Shown in pieces: positions 33,048 through 44,726 of a DNA stretch of 60,000 nucleotides. A model generated the notes under the pieces. The model searched no databases, had not been told where the DNA came from, and saw nothing but the letters and a program-made list of their open reading frames with translations. A program made the translations under genes and the position numbers. Within the stretch, counting starts at the first letter, position 1, and each line of letters starts with the position of its first letter. The stretch comes from Bolinopsis microptera (Eukaryota; Ctenophora; Tentaculata; Lobata; Bolinopsidae), in contig NC_087084.1 in assembly GCF_026151205.1 (NCBI RefSeq), positions 11,809,453-11,869,452 of the forward strand, in the 5' to 3' direction.

Positions 33048-34581
33048 TTTGACCAAAACCCATAATCATGGGTAGAGTGGACCGCTGCCAGTGTCTCTCT
33101 TTCCCAAACAAAAGGAAATGATATTAATTTGATTGACCGTTCTCAAATGCAAAATGATACCGAGAATGAAATCGGTCGCTCGCTTTTCCCATTCATTCAC
33201 GGCTTACGAATTGTAATAAGTTTCGATTGATTAGGTACATCAATCAGATGCTGTAAAAATCTCTTTGGGTTGCGTTCGGGTCGATACCTAGTATTTCGGG
33301 GTAAGGGTGGTAGTTATTACTTATTGAATTAGCTGAAGTTTATTGAATCTTTATTGCTGAGTACAGCTGCCTTTGGGTAGTTCTTCTTAATCTATTACAA
33401 TTGTAAATGAATGGGAAAAGCGAGCGACCGATTTCATTCTCGGTATCATTTTGCATTTGAGAACGGTCAATCAAATTAATATCATTTCCTTTTGTTTGGG
33501 AAAGAGAGACACTGGCAGCGGTCCACTCTACCCATGATTATGGGTTTTGGTCAAATATCATCTCTTTTTGATTATAATGTCACTGTCAGGGTACTTTATA
33601 AAGTCGAAATATAAACTGATATCTTCATTAATAAGGAGGAAGTTTCAACAATTTCGAAATTTTTCCTTTAAAAACATTTCCTTGTGTTTAGGTAAGCATA
33701 TCGGTCGATCACTGACTGAATATGCCACTTAATACTCATTCAAGTTGGCATTAAATTCATTTATAATGACATTAAACTGTCGTGGCAAAGCAGAATTTGT
33801 TGGAAATCACAAATGAGCAAAATTCTCACCTTTCGCACGTGCGGACGTTGCGTGCGCATCCAATATTGAATCGCCGTAAAATTTTGCATGTATTTGTTGT
33901 ATATATAGCTTGATAAGCATGCAAAGTTTCAAAGTATTTCAAGAAGAACTGTTATCACAACGGCACTCTAAAGTTGACAGAAAATGACGAAAACAGCAAT
34001 TTTCAGTGATTTTAGCAATTTTCTATCAATTTGGGCGTGTCCCCAAGTGTGCAACTTTTCGATTTTTAACTTTAAAACTAGCCTAATGCACAATTTATAT
34101 CTATAGGAAGCAGAACTGAGCTCCACAACCCAAGGCATGGCCCAACACCAGAGAATACTAAATCGCAAAATTGACGTTTTTATAAAATAATTCTTCAAAA
34201 AAGCACAAACTTCAATGACGAATATCTTTATGAAGGAGCAAGCTAGAAAAAATTTCCGGTAGATTTTCAGAATGCTTGAACAATTATCTAAGGTGAAAAT
34301 ATCCTCTGATTTTGAATAAAATTACTTTTTAATGGTGTAAAATCATTTTTAAAAGTTATTACTTTGTCAAAAATCAAGTTTTAAAAACGGTTTACTTGAT
34401 GACGTCATCAAGGGGTGTTCATGACGTCAAATAATTTGTTTATACAATGTAAACTAAAGTGTAAACAATTATTTTCAAGACCTGTGGTCGGAAATGGCTG
34501 TATCTTTTATACTTTTGAATCTATGGACAATTAAATACAGGCTACAATTGACTGGCAAAGCGTCTATCCCTGAATATATAT
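33048..34581. repeat. Penelope-type terminal repeat, copy A, with 150-bp hairpin
   Basis: This ~1.53-kb unit is almost identical to 39168-40705 (copy C) and more distantly related to 34617-36012 (copy B). It opens with inverted arms (about 33048-33198 and 33406-33556) containing CCCATAATCATGGGTAGAGT and GAGAATGAAATCGGTCGCTC, then a long non-coding part. It ends GCGTCTATCCCTGAATATAT followed by TA-rich sequence. TGACGTCA-type motifs lie near 34400-34430. Penelope-like elements are flanked by such long repeats. Confidence 0.85.
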
Positions 34582-34616
34582 GTCTATACAAGTATACATA
34601 TATGTATATATACATT

Positions 34617-36012
34617 TTACCAAAACCCATAATCATGGGTAGAGTGGAGCGCTGCCAGTGTCTCTCTTTCCCAAACAAAAGGCAATGATATCAATTTGAA
34701 TGACCGTTATCAAATGCAAAATGATACCGAGAATGAAATCGGTCGCTCGCTTTTCCCACTCATTCATGGCTTACGAATTGTAATAAGTTTCGATTTATAA
34801 CATGTAATCTATTTCAATTGTAAATGAATGGGAAAAGCGAGCGACCGATTTCATTCTCGGTATCATTTTGCATTTGATAACGGTCATTCAAATTGATATC
34901 ATTGCCTTTTGTTTGGGAAAGAGAGACACTGGCAGCGCTCCACTCTACCCATGATTATGGGTTTTGGTAAAATATCATCTCTTTTTTATTATAATGTCAG
35001 GGTACGTTACAAAGCCGAAATGTAAACTCATAACTTCATTAATATTAATAAGGAGGTTATTTCAACGATTTCGAAATTTTTCCTTTGAAAACATTTCCTT
35101 GTGTTTAGATAAGCATATCGGTCGATCACTGACTGAATATGCCACTTTATACTCATTGAAGTTGGCATTAAATTCATATATAATGACATTGAACTGTCGT
35201 GGCAAAGCAGAATTTGTTCAAAATCACGAATGAGCAAAATTTTAACCTTTCGCACGTGCAAACCTTGAGCGGAAGTTGCGTGCGCATCCAATATTGAATC
35301 ACCGTAAATTTTTGCATGATGGTGTTTTATATATAGTTTGATAAGCATGCAAAGTTTCAAAGTATTTTAAGAAGAACTGTAATCACAACGGCACTCCAAA
35401 GTTGACGGAAATTGGTGAAAACAGCAATTTTCAGTGATTTTAGCAATTTTCTATCAATTTGGGCGTGTCCCCACGTGTGCAACTTTTCGATTTTCAACTT
35501 TAAAACTAGCCTATGACACAATTTAGAGCTTTAGGAAGCAAAATTGAGCTCCACAACCCAAGGGATGGTGCAACACCAGAGAATACTAGAACGTAAAATT
35601 AGCGTTTTTATAAAATTATTCTTTAAAAAAGCACTAACTTCAATAGCGAATATCTTTATGAAGGAGTAAGCTAGAAAAACTTTCCGGTAGATTTTCAGAA
35701 TGCTTAAACAATTATCTAACTTCAATACACCCTCAAATTTTGAATAAAATTACTCCTTAATGGCGTAAAATCGATTTGAAAAATGATTACTTTGTGAAAA
35801 ATCAAGTTTTAAAAATGGTTAACTTGATGACGTCATCAAGTGGTGATGATGACGTTGAATTACTTTTTAACATAATGTAAACTAAAGTCTAAACAATTAT
35901 CTTCAAGACCTGTGGTCCGAAATGGCTGTATCTTTTATACTTTAGAATCTACGGACACTTAAATACAGGCTATAATTCACTGGCAAAGCGTCTATCCCTG
36001 AATATATATATG
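34617..36012. repeat. Penelope-type terminal repeat, copy B (diverged, shorter hairpin loop)
   Basis: It has the same order of blocks as copies A and C, with many substitutions (for example GAGCGCTGCC for GACCGCTGCC). The inverted arms, about 34617-34767 and 34824-34973, close a loop of about 56 bases. Copies A and C carry ~150 extra bases in the loop, including TTTGGGTTGCGTTCGGGTCG. B ends at TATCCCTGAATATATATATG just before the 3' side of the Penelope ORF. Confidence 0.85.
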
Positions 36013-36400
36013 TATTTCATGGCTGGACTTCTACACAATAAAAGAAAGCGGTTGTGATTAGATCTTCGAAAGTCTTTGCATCGTTTATTTACATCAATTC
36101 TGAGAAATTATATCATTAAAGTAACTACAACAAATACGAATCATATACAATTGAGAATAAATACAAACTAAAAGCAGTGGGAAAATCTGATGAACTGAAA
36201 TTTAAAAAAGAAACTGAAAGCCGTTAAAAATGTACTCTTATCTTATCTCTTATCTAAATACTGATAACTGATTCTCGGAAAATCACTTAAAATCACAACG
36301 AAAACCTGTAAAATTTATACTTAAGTAAAAAATGTAATATGCACGTCTCTGGAATAATGGTATAACTAAATAAAATCTACAAAATATACTAAAACTAAAA
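36013..36400 (-). other. 3' untranslated region of the Penelope-like element
   Basis: AT-rich sequence between copy B of the terminal repeat and the ORF stop at 36401. No further gene is present. Confidence 0.5.
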
Positions 36401-39232
36401 CTAAGCTCCGGCAGATTTAAAAAGTAGATGGTTACTATCAAGGGTGTTCATACCCCCAAACCGTTCAAGGGTTTTCAATTGGGTCTGGTAGAACCCCTCT
36501 CTAGCTTCCATAGCCTTTTCTTTGTCTGCTTTACTAATATTAGGCTCAAATACTAAAGCGTCTACTATAATGACAGAGAGGTGCTTACTAAGTGAGGAAT
36601 TATAGCAGGCTATGGTACTAAAATCTAAATCATGATCAATATCTAAAAAATGGTTAACTAATTTACAACTTCTTATACCTTTCTTTATGTGACTCTTATG
36701 GTTAGAGAATCTCTTAGGGAGATTTGAGGTAGTATAACCGACATACGACTGTTTACAAGTCTTACACTCCATTAAATAAATGAGGTTATAACTCTGACAA
36801 GATATATACTTAGTTATAGGGAAAACTTGTTTAGAATGGTGACTACTAAAATTGGAACAGGGGGACAGGAAATTTTGCTTACAAACATAACATTTACCAC
36901 AAGCATGGCACCCTGGGTCGACAGCCCCGGGAACCGCCCTTAGACTTTCGGAGTCTGGTTCCTGGATCTGGCTTGCAGTTGTTTCTCTCTCATTATCACA
37001 GTTTAAAGTTCCACTGGCACGGTACTTATTGTGTACAAGCATGCCACCGATAGTTTGATTCTTTCGATGACTCACGAATACACTGTCCGCACGTACCAGC
37101 TTCTTCAGGGCCGGATCAAGGTTGAGAAGGTGCTTATACTTATGGATAATGCCCCCCATGTTGGGAAGTGCTGGATTTTGATCCATCACCATGGGTATTA
37201 AACAGGCAGTCGACTCATCCTTGTCTTTAAGGGTATACAAGTTTTTCCTATTAGCTATATCACTAAATTTGTTAAAGGCATCTTCTATAATACTGGAATG
37301 ATAACCTCGGGCTAGAAGGTAACGTGTATAGACCTCTCTCTGCTCCAAGAAGTTAGTGTCTTCACTGTTGTTCTGTCTCACCCGCCTCGCCACTCCAAAA
37401 GGTATGTTTTTTACAACATGGTTCCTATGGCATGACGTGGGGATAAGGTAGCAGTGGGTGTCACTAGGTTTAGAGTAGAGTTTGGTGTGGACAACATCAC
37501 CAACAGCATAGACATAGGTGTCTAGAAACTCAACGCCGTCCCTAGAGTAGTCGTACGTAAACAAAAGGTTTGGGTGGATACTATTGAGCCATTCCATGAA
37601 TTGTAATAATTCCTCAACAGTACCGGGCCAAGCCATATAAATGTCATCACGTAATCTACCCCAGAATGCTGGTCTATGAGGCGGGTCATATTCTAGATCT
37701 CCTTCGTTAACTAAAATATCAATCTTATCCATAGCACAATCAGCATACTCACATGAGTTCTTAGGACCCATCGCTGCTCCACGCTCCTGGCGGTATGTTA
37801 TACCGTTAAATGAAGCAATGTTGTAATCAAGAGTAATTTCTAGTGCACTAATAATGCATTCTGTACTAAACAATTGATCACCACTACTCCTTTTATTCAG
37901 GTGCTTAGTGCATTGTTGGATCCCCATATCCCTAGGAATGTTGGTAAACATGTTAGATATATCGATGGCAACATGTATAACCTCCTTTCCCAACAATATG
38001 CTAGACTCGTTCAGGCTATCAATCTTCCTCAGAAAGTGAGGGGTATCAATAATTCTATAATTCAAAGTAGCCTTCTTCAATTCATACGCAGTCAAGGCAG
38101 AAAGGTTTTCAATGTATGAACCACAGCCGGTGGTAATCATCCTCCCAGGATACAAAGGTGGTTTGTGTGCCTTGGGATTCAGGTACATGTTTCCAGGCTG
38201 GTTAAGCTCAGTACATGGAATAACCCACTCCTTGACCTTCTTGGACATACCTAATTCATCTTTAAACTCAATTGTCCAATTCGAAATTTTATCAATCAAT
38301 TCTACAACTAAATCATCTACATTATTTACAATACTATATACAGATCTATCATTTAAATGTACACCTATTCGTTGAATATAATCTTCTTCACTAAGAAGGA
38401 AGAATCCTACTCCTTTATCGAATGGTCTGATTACAATGTCTTTCCAACCTTTGACTTCTTTGAGAGCTGCTCTGATGGGCGCAGCGATGTTATCTGGTGA
38501 GACGAATTTCTGAGTTGGCCTGTGGAGGTCTACTTCTGCTCTGCAGCATTTTATAAATGCCTCAAGTGCAGGGTTTTTACAAGATTCGAAAGTACGTGAT
38601 GCATCAGTCTTTATAAGACAACGTTCCATGTCAGTAACTCTCTTATCTGCTTTGTTGGGTCCACATTTAAAGCTATCAAATACAACTTTAGCTCTCATTT
38701 TAGAAAACCATCTACACAGATCGTTCTCGAAGCGGCTTAGATCTGGTAGGGGAGGTGTAGGTGCAAACTTGTGAGACAAGAAAAAGACATAGAGTTGCTC
38801 TTTACTAAGCTCTTTGTCTGTAAGATTTACAACTGTTCTGGACATGTTTTCCATTGACAAGTCTTCAACCTTGGGAAGAGTACCTTTGATTAACGTCCTC
38901 TGATGTCTGTGGGATGTGGTACGATTAATCTTTTTTCTCTTCCTTCTTCTCCTCTTCTTCACAGGTTTAGCATTATCCACATATGAAGGTGCAACATAAA
39001 TAGCATAGTCCTTATCTCTCTTCAACTTAGATTCATGACGCTTGGTTAGTTCAAGTTTCTCCTTGTGCATTAAATTAGATAAATGATTCTCTAAATTTTC
39101 ATGATCTGATGGGGGAAGTGCAGATTTGATGCAGTTTTTGAAACTATAAAAGCTTTTACGCATATATATTTGACCAAAACCCATAATCATGGGTAGAGTG
39201 GACCGCTGCCAGTGTCTCTCTTTCCCAAACAA
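36401..39232 (-). CDS. Penelope-like element polyprotein: reverse transcriptase plus GIY-YIG endonuclease
   Basis: An intact frame of 943 codons. The first ~23 residues come from the flanking hairpin repeat; a more natural start is MRKSFYSFK at about 39162. The N-terminal part is basic (KKRRRRKRKK). RT motifs include PFDKGVGFFLLS, LNPKAHKPP, VAIDISNMFTNIPR and RLRDDIYMAW, with the catalytic Asp pair at about residues 529-530. RDDI instead of YADD is the Penelope form. A Cys-rich knuckle CHACGKCYVC precedes a GIY-YIG nuclease: LIYLMECKTC, SYVGYTT, KRFSNHKSH (about 811-845). The CxxC knuckle is seen in endonuclease-bearing Penelope lineages. The protein copies RNA into DNA at a nick it makes. 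With no stops, this copy could be young. Confidence 0.93.
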   Translation of the reverse strand: MFGKERHWQRSTLPMIMGFGQIYMRKSFYSFKNCIKSALPPSDHENLENHLSNLMHKEKLELTKRHESKLKRDKDYAIYVAPSYVDNAKPVKKRRRRKRKKINRTTSHRHQRTLIKGTLPKVEDLSMENMSRTVVNLTDKELSKEQLYVFFLSHKFAPTPPLPDLSRFENDLCRWFSKMRAKVVFDSFKCGPNKADKRVTDMERCLIKTDASRTFESCKNPALEAFIKCCRAEVDLHRPTQKFVSPDNIAAPIRAALKEVKGWKDIVIRPFDKGVGFFLLSEEDYIQRIGVHLNDRSVYSIVNNVDDLVVELIDKISNWTIEFKDELGMSKKVKEWVIPCTELNQPGNMYLNPKAHKPPLYPGRMITTGCGSYIENLSALTAYELKKATLNYRIIDTPHFLRKIDSLNESSILLGKEVIHVAIDISNMFTNIPRDMGIQQCTKHLNKRSSGDQLFSTECIISALEITLDYNIASFNGITYRQERGAAMGPKNSCEYADCAMDKIDILVNEGDLEYDPPHRPAFWGRLRDDIYMAWPGTVEELLQFMEWLNSIHPNLLFTYDYSRDGVEFLDTYVYAVGDVVHTKLYSKPSDTHCYLIPTSCHRNHVVKNIPFGVARRVRQNNSEDTNFLEQREVYTRYLLARGYHSSIIEDAFNKFSDIANRKNLYTLKDKDESTACLIPMVMDQNPALPNMGGIIHKYKHLLNLDPALKKLVRADSVFVSHRKNQTIGGMLVHNKYRASGTLNCDNERETTASQIQEPDSESLRAVPGAVDPGCHACGKCYVCKQNFLSPCSNFSSHHSKQVFPITKYISCQSYNLIYLMECKTCKQSYVGYTTSNLPKRFSNHKSHIKKGIRSCKLVNHFLDIDHDLDFSTIACYNSSLSKHLSVIIVDALVFEPNISKADKEKAMEAREGFYQTQLKTLERFGGMNTLDSNHLLFKSAGA

Positions 39233-40705
39233 AAGGAAATGATATTAATTTGATTGACCGTTCTCAAATGCAAAATGATACCGAGAATGAAATCGGTCGC
39301 TCGCTTTTCCCATTCATTCACGGCTTACGAATTGTAATAAGTTTCGAATGATTACATCAATCAGATGCTGTAAAAATCTCTTTGGGTTGCGTTCGGGTCG
39401 ATACCTAGTATTTCGGGGTAAGGGTGGTAGTTATTACTTATTGAATTAGCTGAAGTTTATTGAATCTTTTTTGCCGAGTACAGCTGCCTTTGGGTAGTTC
39501 TTCTTAATCTATTACAATTGTAAATGAATGGGAAAAGCGAGCGACCGATTTCATTCTCGGTATCATTTTGCATTTGAGAACGGTCAATCAAATTAATATC
39601 ATTTCCTTTTGTTTGGGAAAGAGAGACACTGGCAGCGGTCCACTCTACCCATGATTATGGGTTTTGGTCAAATATCATCTCTTTTTGATTATAAAGTCAG
39701 GGTACTTTATAAAGTCGAAATATAAACTGATATCTTCATTAATAAGGAGGAAGTTTCAACAATTTCGAAATTTTTCCTTTAAAAACATTTCCTTGTGTTT
39801 AGGTAAGCATATCGGTCGATCACTGACTGAATATGCCACTTAATACTCATTCAAGTTGGCATTAAATTCATTTATAATGACATTAAACTGTCGTGGCAAA
39901 GCAGAATTTGTTGGAAATCACGAATGAGCAAAATTGTCACCTTTCGCACGTGCAAACATTGAGCGGACGTTGCGTGCGCATCCAATATTGAATCGCCGTA
40001 AATTTTTGCATGTAATTCTTTTATATATAGTTTGATAAGCATGCAAAGTTTCAAAGTATTTCAAGAAGAAATGTTATCACAACGGCACTCTAAAGTTGAC
40101 AGAAAATGACGAAAACAGCAATTTTTAGTGATTTTAGCAATTTTTTATCAATTTGGGCGTGTCTCCACGTGTGCAACTTTTCGATTTTTTACTTTAAAAC
40201 TAACCTAATGCACAATTTATACCTATAGGAAGCAGAACTGAGCTCCACAACCCAAGGCATGGCCCAACACCAGAGAATACTAAATCGCAAAATTGACGTT
40301 TTTATAAAATAATTCTTCAAAAAAGCACAAACTTCAATGACGAATATCTTTATGAAGGAGCAAGCTAGAAAAACTTTCCGGTAGATTTTCAGAATGCTTG
40401 AACAATTATCTAAGGTAAAAATTTCCTCAGATTTTGAATATAATTACTTTTTAATGGTGTAAAATCATTTTTAAAAGTTATTACTTTGTCAAAAATCAAG
40501 TTTTAAAAACGGTTAACTTGATGACGTCATCAAGGGGTGTTCATGACGTCAAATAATTTGTTTATACAATGTAAACTAAAGTGTAAACAATTATTTGCAA
40601 GACCTGTGGTCGGAAATGGCTGTATCTTTTATACTTTTGAATCTATGGACAATTAAATACAGGCTACAATTGACTGGCAAAGCGTCTATCCCTGAATATA
40701 TATAT
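39168..40705. repeat. Penelope-type terminal repeat, copy C, with 150-bp hairpin
   Basis: Nearly identical to copy A over its length. Inverted arms lie at about 39168-39320 and 39526-39675. It sits immediately upstream (on the element's own strand) of the Penelope ORF, which begins within the hairpin or at its edge. It ends GCGTCTATCCCTGAATATAT at about 40683-40702 and is followed directly by the next tandem repeat family. Confidence 0.88.
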
Positions 40706-40715
40706 GTATATATGT

Positions 40716-42348
40716 ATCACGACAATCTATCGTAAAACAGGGGTTATAGAAAACCCACTTCCCGATGCTCCTGAAACCTGAAACTTTTTATGCAGTCGAT
40801 TTGGTCAACGTCTAGACGCCCTGAAAAATTTCAGATCTCTAACTCAATTTTAACATGGTTTTTAAGGCACATGAATATGGCGATTTTGGGTTTTTTACCG
40901 AATTTCGTATAACAGTGCTGGCGAGTATTTTATGCAAATTTCTTAAAAATCTCAACATAACTATTTTTTATTCCTGTCATCTTTGACATCAAATTAGAAT
41001 GTTTTGAACTAAAAATAAATCTGCTGAACGACTTCCGATTAGTCTTATTGCCTGAAAAACTCCTGCTGGAGGCGGCGGCCTTCGGCCGCCGCCTCCGGCC
41101 GGAGTGCACGCTTCGCGTGCACGAAAGAGGCTTGTAACGTGTACCAAAGGGGGTATTAATAGTAAAGGGGGTTTAATAGTAAAGGGGGTATGATAGTAAA
41201 GGGGGTATAATAGTAAATGGGGTACATAGTATACCCACAATAAATGCAACGGTCGTGCTTGCCAGCACTGTGATATCTATGTATATATCACGACAATCTG
41301 TCGTAAAACAGGGGTTCTAGAAAACCAATTTCCCGATGCTCCTGAAACTTGAAACTTTTTTTACAGTCGATTAGGTCAACGTCTAGACGCCCTGCAAAGT
41401 TTCAGATCTCTAACTCAATTTTAACATGGTTTTTAAGGCACCTGAATATGGCGATTTCGGGTTTTTTACCGAATTTCGTATAACAGTGCTGGCGAGTATT
41501 TTATGCAAATTTTTTAAAAATCTCAACATAACTATTTCTTATTTCTGACATCTTTGACATCAAATTAGAATATTTTGAACTAAAAATAAATCTGCTGAAC
41601 GACTTCCGATGAGTCTTAATGCCTGAAAAACTCCTGCCGGAGGCGTCGGCCTTCGGCCGCCGCCTCCGGCCGGAGTGCACGCTTCGCGTGCACGAAAGAG
41701 GCTTCCGACGTGTACCAAAGGGGGTGTAAAGGGGGTATAATAGTAAAGGGGATAGAATAGTAAAGGGGGTACATAGTATACCCCCAATAAAGACACCGCT
41801 CGTGCTTGCCAGCACTGTGATACATATAAATATGTATATATATAGATAGATATCACGACAATCTGTCGTAAAACAGGGGTTCTAGAAAACCCACTTCCCG
41901 ATGTTCCTGAAACCTGAAACTTTTTTTGCAGTCGATTTGGTCAACGTCTAGACGCCCTGAAAAATTTCAGATCTCTAACTCGATTTTAACATGGTTTTTA
42001 AGGCACCTGAATATGGCGATTTTGGGTTTTTTACCGAATTTCGTATAACAGTGCTGGCGAGTATTTTATGCAAATTTCTTAAAAATCTCAACATAACTAT
42101 TTTTTATTCCTGTCATCTTTGACATCAAATTAGAATGTTTTGAACTAAAAATAAATCTGCTGAACGACTTCCAATGAGTCTTAATGCCTGAAAAACTCCT
42201 GCCGGAGGCGGAGTGCACGCTTCGCGTGCACGAAAGAGGCTTGTAACGTGTACCAAAGGGGGTATAATAGTAAAGGGGGTATAATAGTAAAGGGGGTACA
42301 TAGTATACCCACAATAAATGCACCGGTCGTGCTTGCCAGCACTGTGAT
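40716..42348. repeat. Three tandem units (559, 535, 497 bp) with strong internal hairpins
   Basis: Units at 40716-41274, 41287-41821 and 41852-42348 each begin ATCACGACAATCT and end GCCAGCACTGTGAT, separated by short TA-rich runs. The start can form a CGACA/TGTCG stem. ACAGTGCTGGCGAG in mid-unit is nearly inverse to the end of the unit. Units one and two carry a GC hairpin (arms 41068-41080 and 41084-41096 in unit one, loop TTC). All three carry a second hairpin, arms GTGCACGC/GCGTGCAC, loop TTC. A sub-array of AGTAAAGGGGGTATAAT follows. Open frames on the minus strand are by-products of the repeats. Confidence 0.93.
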
Positions 42349-42499
42349 CAATTTATCATTAAATATTTCAAGAATATCAATAACGTATGGTTGATCCTTC
42401 ACACTTAGTAAAATATATAAAAATATAGTTAATCTACACTAAAGAATAAATAATCTAAATTATAATTATATAAATCAACAATATTAACTCCCCATCTTC

Positions 42500-43045
42500 T
42501 TGTAGTCATTTATCAAAGCGGTGATTTAGAAAGTTATTCTTGTCGAGAAATTCTAAAACGCGTCTGTGCATTAGTTTTTCATAAATTTTTGAGAACGAGC
42601 CCAGAAGCGAAATAGGTCTATAATTCGCTACGTCGAGTTTACAACCTCCTTTGTGTATAGGTGTTACTTTTGCCGTTTTCAAAGCTTTAGGGAAAGCTCC
42701 CTCTACAAAAGATGTGTTAACTACTGTTGCTAAGGCGCATAAAAAATTTTGGCATGTGCTGGCTATTTTCAAAGGCTCAATCTTTGAATCGAGAGTTGCC
42801 TTATTTTTTAGGCCAATAATAATTCTATGAATCTCGGTGGGCCCAGCAGGTTCGAGGTAGATAGACGTTGGACATGACCCGGTCAGATACTCCTGGAACC
42901 CCCCAGGATCGAAGGTCTGTCGGGAACTGATCTGAGACTTGATGTTGAAGGCGATGCTGGAAAAGTAGCCATTGAACTTTTCAGCGACTGCCGAGTTAGT
43001 ACTCAAGATCGTCCCGTCAGTATCCCTCAATCTGATCTGATCAGA
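42500..43045 (-). pseudogene. LINE fragment: RT linker and first RT blocks, truncated at both ends
   Basis: On the minus strand, RDTDGTILSTNSAVAEKFNG, then EIHRIIIGLKNKATLDSKI, FPKALKTAKVTPIHKGG, and ANYRPISLLGSFSKIYEKLM. This is the canonical entry into a Jockey/CR1-type RT. It stops at NFLNHRF, just before the expected QFGF block, so the 3' side is lost. The frame is open throughout. Not the same family as the other minus-strand LINEs here. Confidence 0.85.
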
Positions 43046-43610
43046 TCCCCGTCTTTAAATAGTTAGTACTTGTCAACCAAATCAGTCACGAAAGGGAGCA
43101 CTTCAGGGTATGATTTTATTCGAATTAGTATTACATACTGCAGAAGTCCGCAAAGGGATTAAAAATGACGAAGTTATCAAGCAACCTGTTTATCTTGGTA
43201 TCGAATTGGGTGAATAGTCATGTGATAGCGTGCTAAGATACCGTAATTGGGCTTTCTGCACGATTCCCATAGGGCGGATCTAGTCTCAACCCAATAAACT
43301 GATCGCACGTACGCGTAAGGGGTCGTTCACATATTATATAATCGATATTTTGTCAATCATCCTCGATACGTACCTCTGAAGGCAGGGCTCCCGCTCCCGA
43401 GCTCGCACTGCAAAAGTGAGGCCTGCCTTCCGAGATCACATTACATGGGGGATCCCTCGAGTCCGAAATCGTATATCGAAGGGTAGGTCCGGACTTCGAA
43501 ATTCGAAGAAGTATTTTCGGCTAATAATGATCAGGGTAGCATGAATCGTGAATAAAAGTAGTTTCCAGAAAAACTTTGAAAATATTTAGACTAAGAAAAT
43601 TTTCGGTCCG
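43046..43610. other. Non-coding stretch with scattered repeat motifs
   Basis: A partial copy of the 28.9-kb array (AAATAGTTAGTACTTGTC) lies at about 43056, and CGTTCACATATTATATAATC at about 43323 recalls the 23.5-kb inverted repeat. No gene is recognised. Confidence 0.45.
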
Positions 43611-43629
43611 AGTCATCCAAGGGTTGTAG

Positions 43630-43945
43630 GAAGAGGGACTGCCTTCAAGAAGCTGCAAGTGGTCCCTTCCTTGGCTAGAGTGTCAGCCAGTTTATTTCCT
43701 TGTATTCCCGCATGTCCTCGTATTCGATCCATGTAAGGGAAACAGAGGAGCATTCGGAGGTAAGAATATCTAACTCTCTTCTAGTGTCGATGCAAAGCTG
43801 ACTTGACGATGCTTCAGCAGACTGCAGAGAGGGCATGAACCGATGATAGCGAGTCGGTAAGAATTGCTATCGATGCGTTATGACAGGACAGCTCAGGGAG
43901 CGAAGAAATGAGCAAGCTTCTCTTATGGCCAGCATTTCTGATTTC
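43630..43945 (-). pseudogene. Decayed RNase H domain of a LINE
   Basis: On the minus strand, broken frames read EMLAIREACSFLRSL, then IAILTDSLSSVHAL, and finally MDRIRGHAGIQGNKLADTLAKEG. The Glu of the first block, the Asp of TDS and the Asp of the last ADTLAK block are the RNase H catalytic carboxylates. The His-Ala-Gly-Ile-x-Gly-Asn block is typical of the RNase H that follows RT in R1/I/Loa-type LINEs. Stops and shifts separate the parts, so it is dead. Confidence 0.8.
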
Positions 43946-44717
43946 TGAAAAATTGTACACAGAAAAGGACAATTAAATAAAAACGTTAGTTGTTAGAACC
44001 TCCCAAAATTTATATGTACACGTATGTTAAGCCTCTATGAAAATTTTTCCCGATCCATGACTCAAAGGTGCCGAAGGCACAAAAGAGTCAAGGACAAGGG
44101 TTAGCGAACGAGGTTTTTTTTGTATATGGTAGCTTTGCGACCGTGCGAGCGATCGTACGTACATACGTGCCCTCGCGCACTGTTATCGACCACGTGACTA
44201 CCTGCGCAAAGTTATTTTGCGCAATAATCTGAATATAATAATTGTTTGCGGGCGGCGCTGAACTGACCAAGTACATTATTAATTTCACCATGAAAATATC
44301 CTGCACTAGGCACTAATTGATAGCATACTATTATTATTTTGAGTTACTATTGTTGTTTACTGTTAACTAACCAAAACCTGTATTCCTAATAGGCATGTTT
44401 ATTTAGTACCTATGTGAGAATTACACCCGCTACTCAACATTGTCAGCTACTCAACATCAATCAGACATCAGTGACCTGGTCTCAGTTCGTGTGTTTGCAA
44501 GAACTATTTGTCTAATTAATGTTTATATTTATTATTTGATCAAACCATTGTTTCACGGTCAATAGTTAGAATAGGAACAAATTAAACAACTATTACTATT
44601 TTGCACAGATCCGTGTCGGGTGTCAGGTTGCACAAACAATAAGCATATGGTTACATAGAAATATACACGATTTTCAAATTCAATATGGAATTATATTATT
44701 ATTAACTTGGTGGCGCT
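43946..44717. other. Non-coding stretch
   Basis: No gene is recognised. CG-bearing patches such as GCGACCGTGCGAGCGATCG occur at about 44137. The right end is the target of the following fold-back transposon. Confidence 0.4.
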
Positions 44718-44726
44718 CGGCCTATC

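Larger units (their letters stand above)
33048..40705 (-). mobile_element. Penelope-like element with three terminal-type repeats (order A-B-ORF-C)
   Basis: The ORF (36401-39232, minus) is bounded by repeat C on its 5' side and repeats B then A on its 3' side. A and C agree closely while B is diverged, so the composite may be a B-bearing element flanked by a recent A/C pair, or two overlapping insertions. Penelope elements are known for such partial tandem arrangements of their long repeats. No target duplication was identified with confidence; TA-rich runs sit at each repeat boundary. Confidence 0.8.

Noticed and set aside
36188-36210. CTGATGA followed by GAAA near the Penelope 3' end
   Set aside because: Only three bases separate the two boxes, so no stem II can form, and it lies on the strand opposite to the element.
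41830-41851. TA-rich spacers as telomere-like or integration hot spots
   Set aside because: They are short, irregular TA/GTATA runs with no telomeric motif; mentioned only as repeat boundaries.
40989-42402. Minus-strand open frames of 69-104 codons
   Set aside because: They recur in overlapping frames because the hairpin unit is repeated; they contain GC-hairpin translations and no domain.
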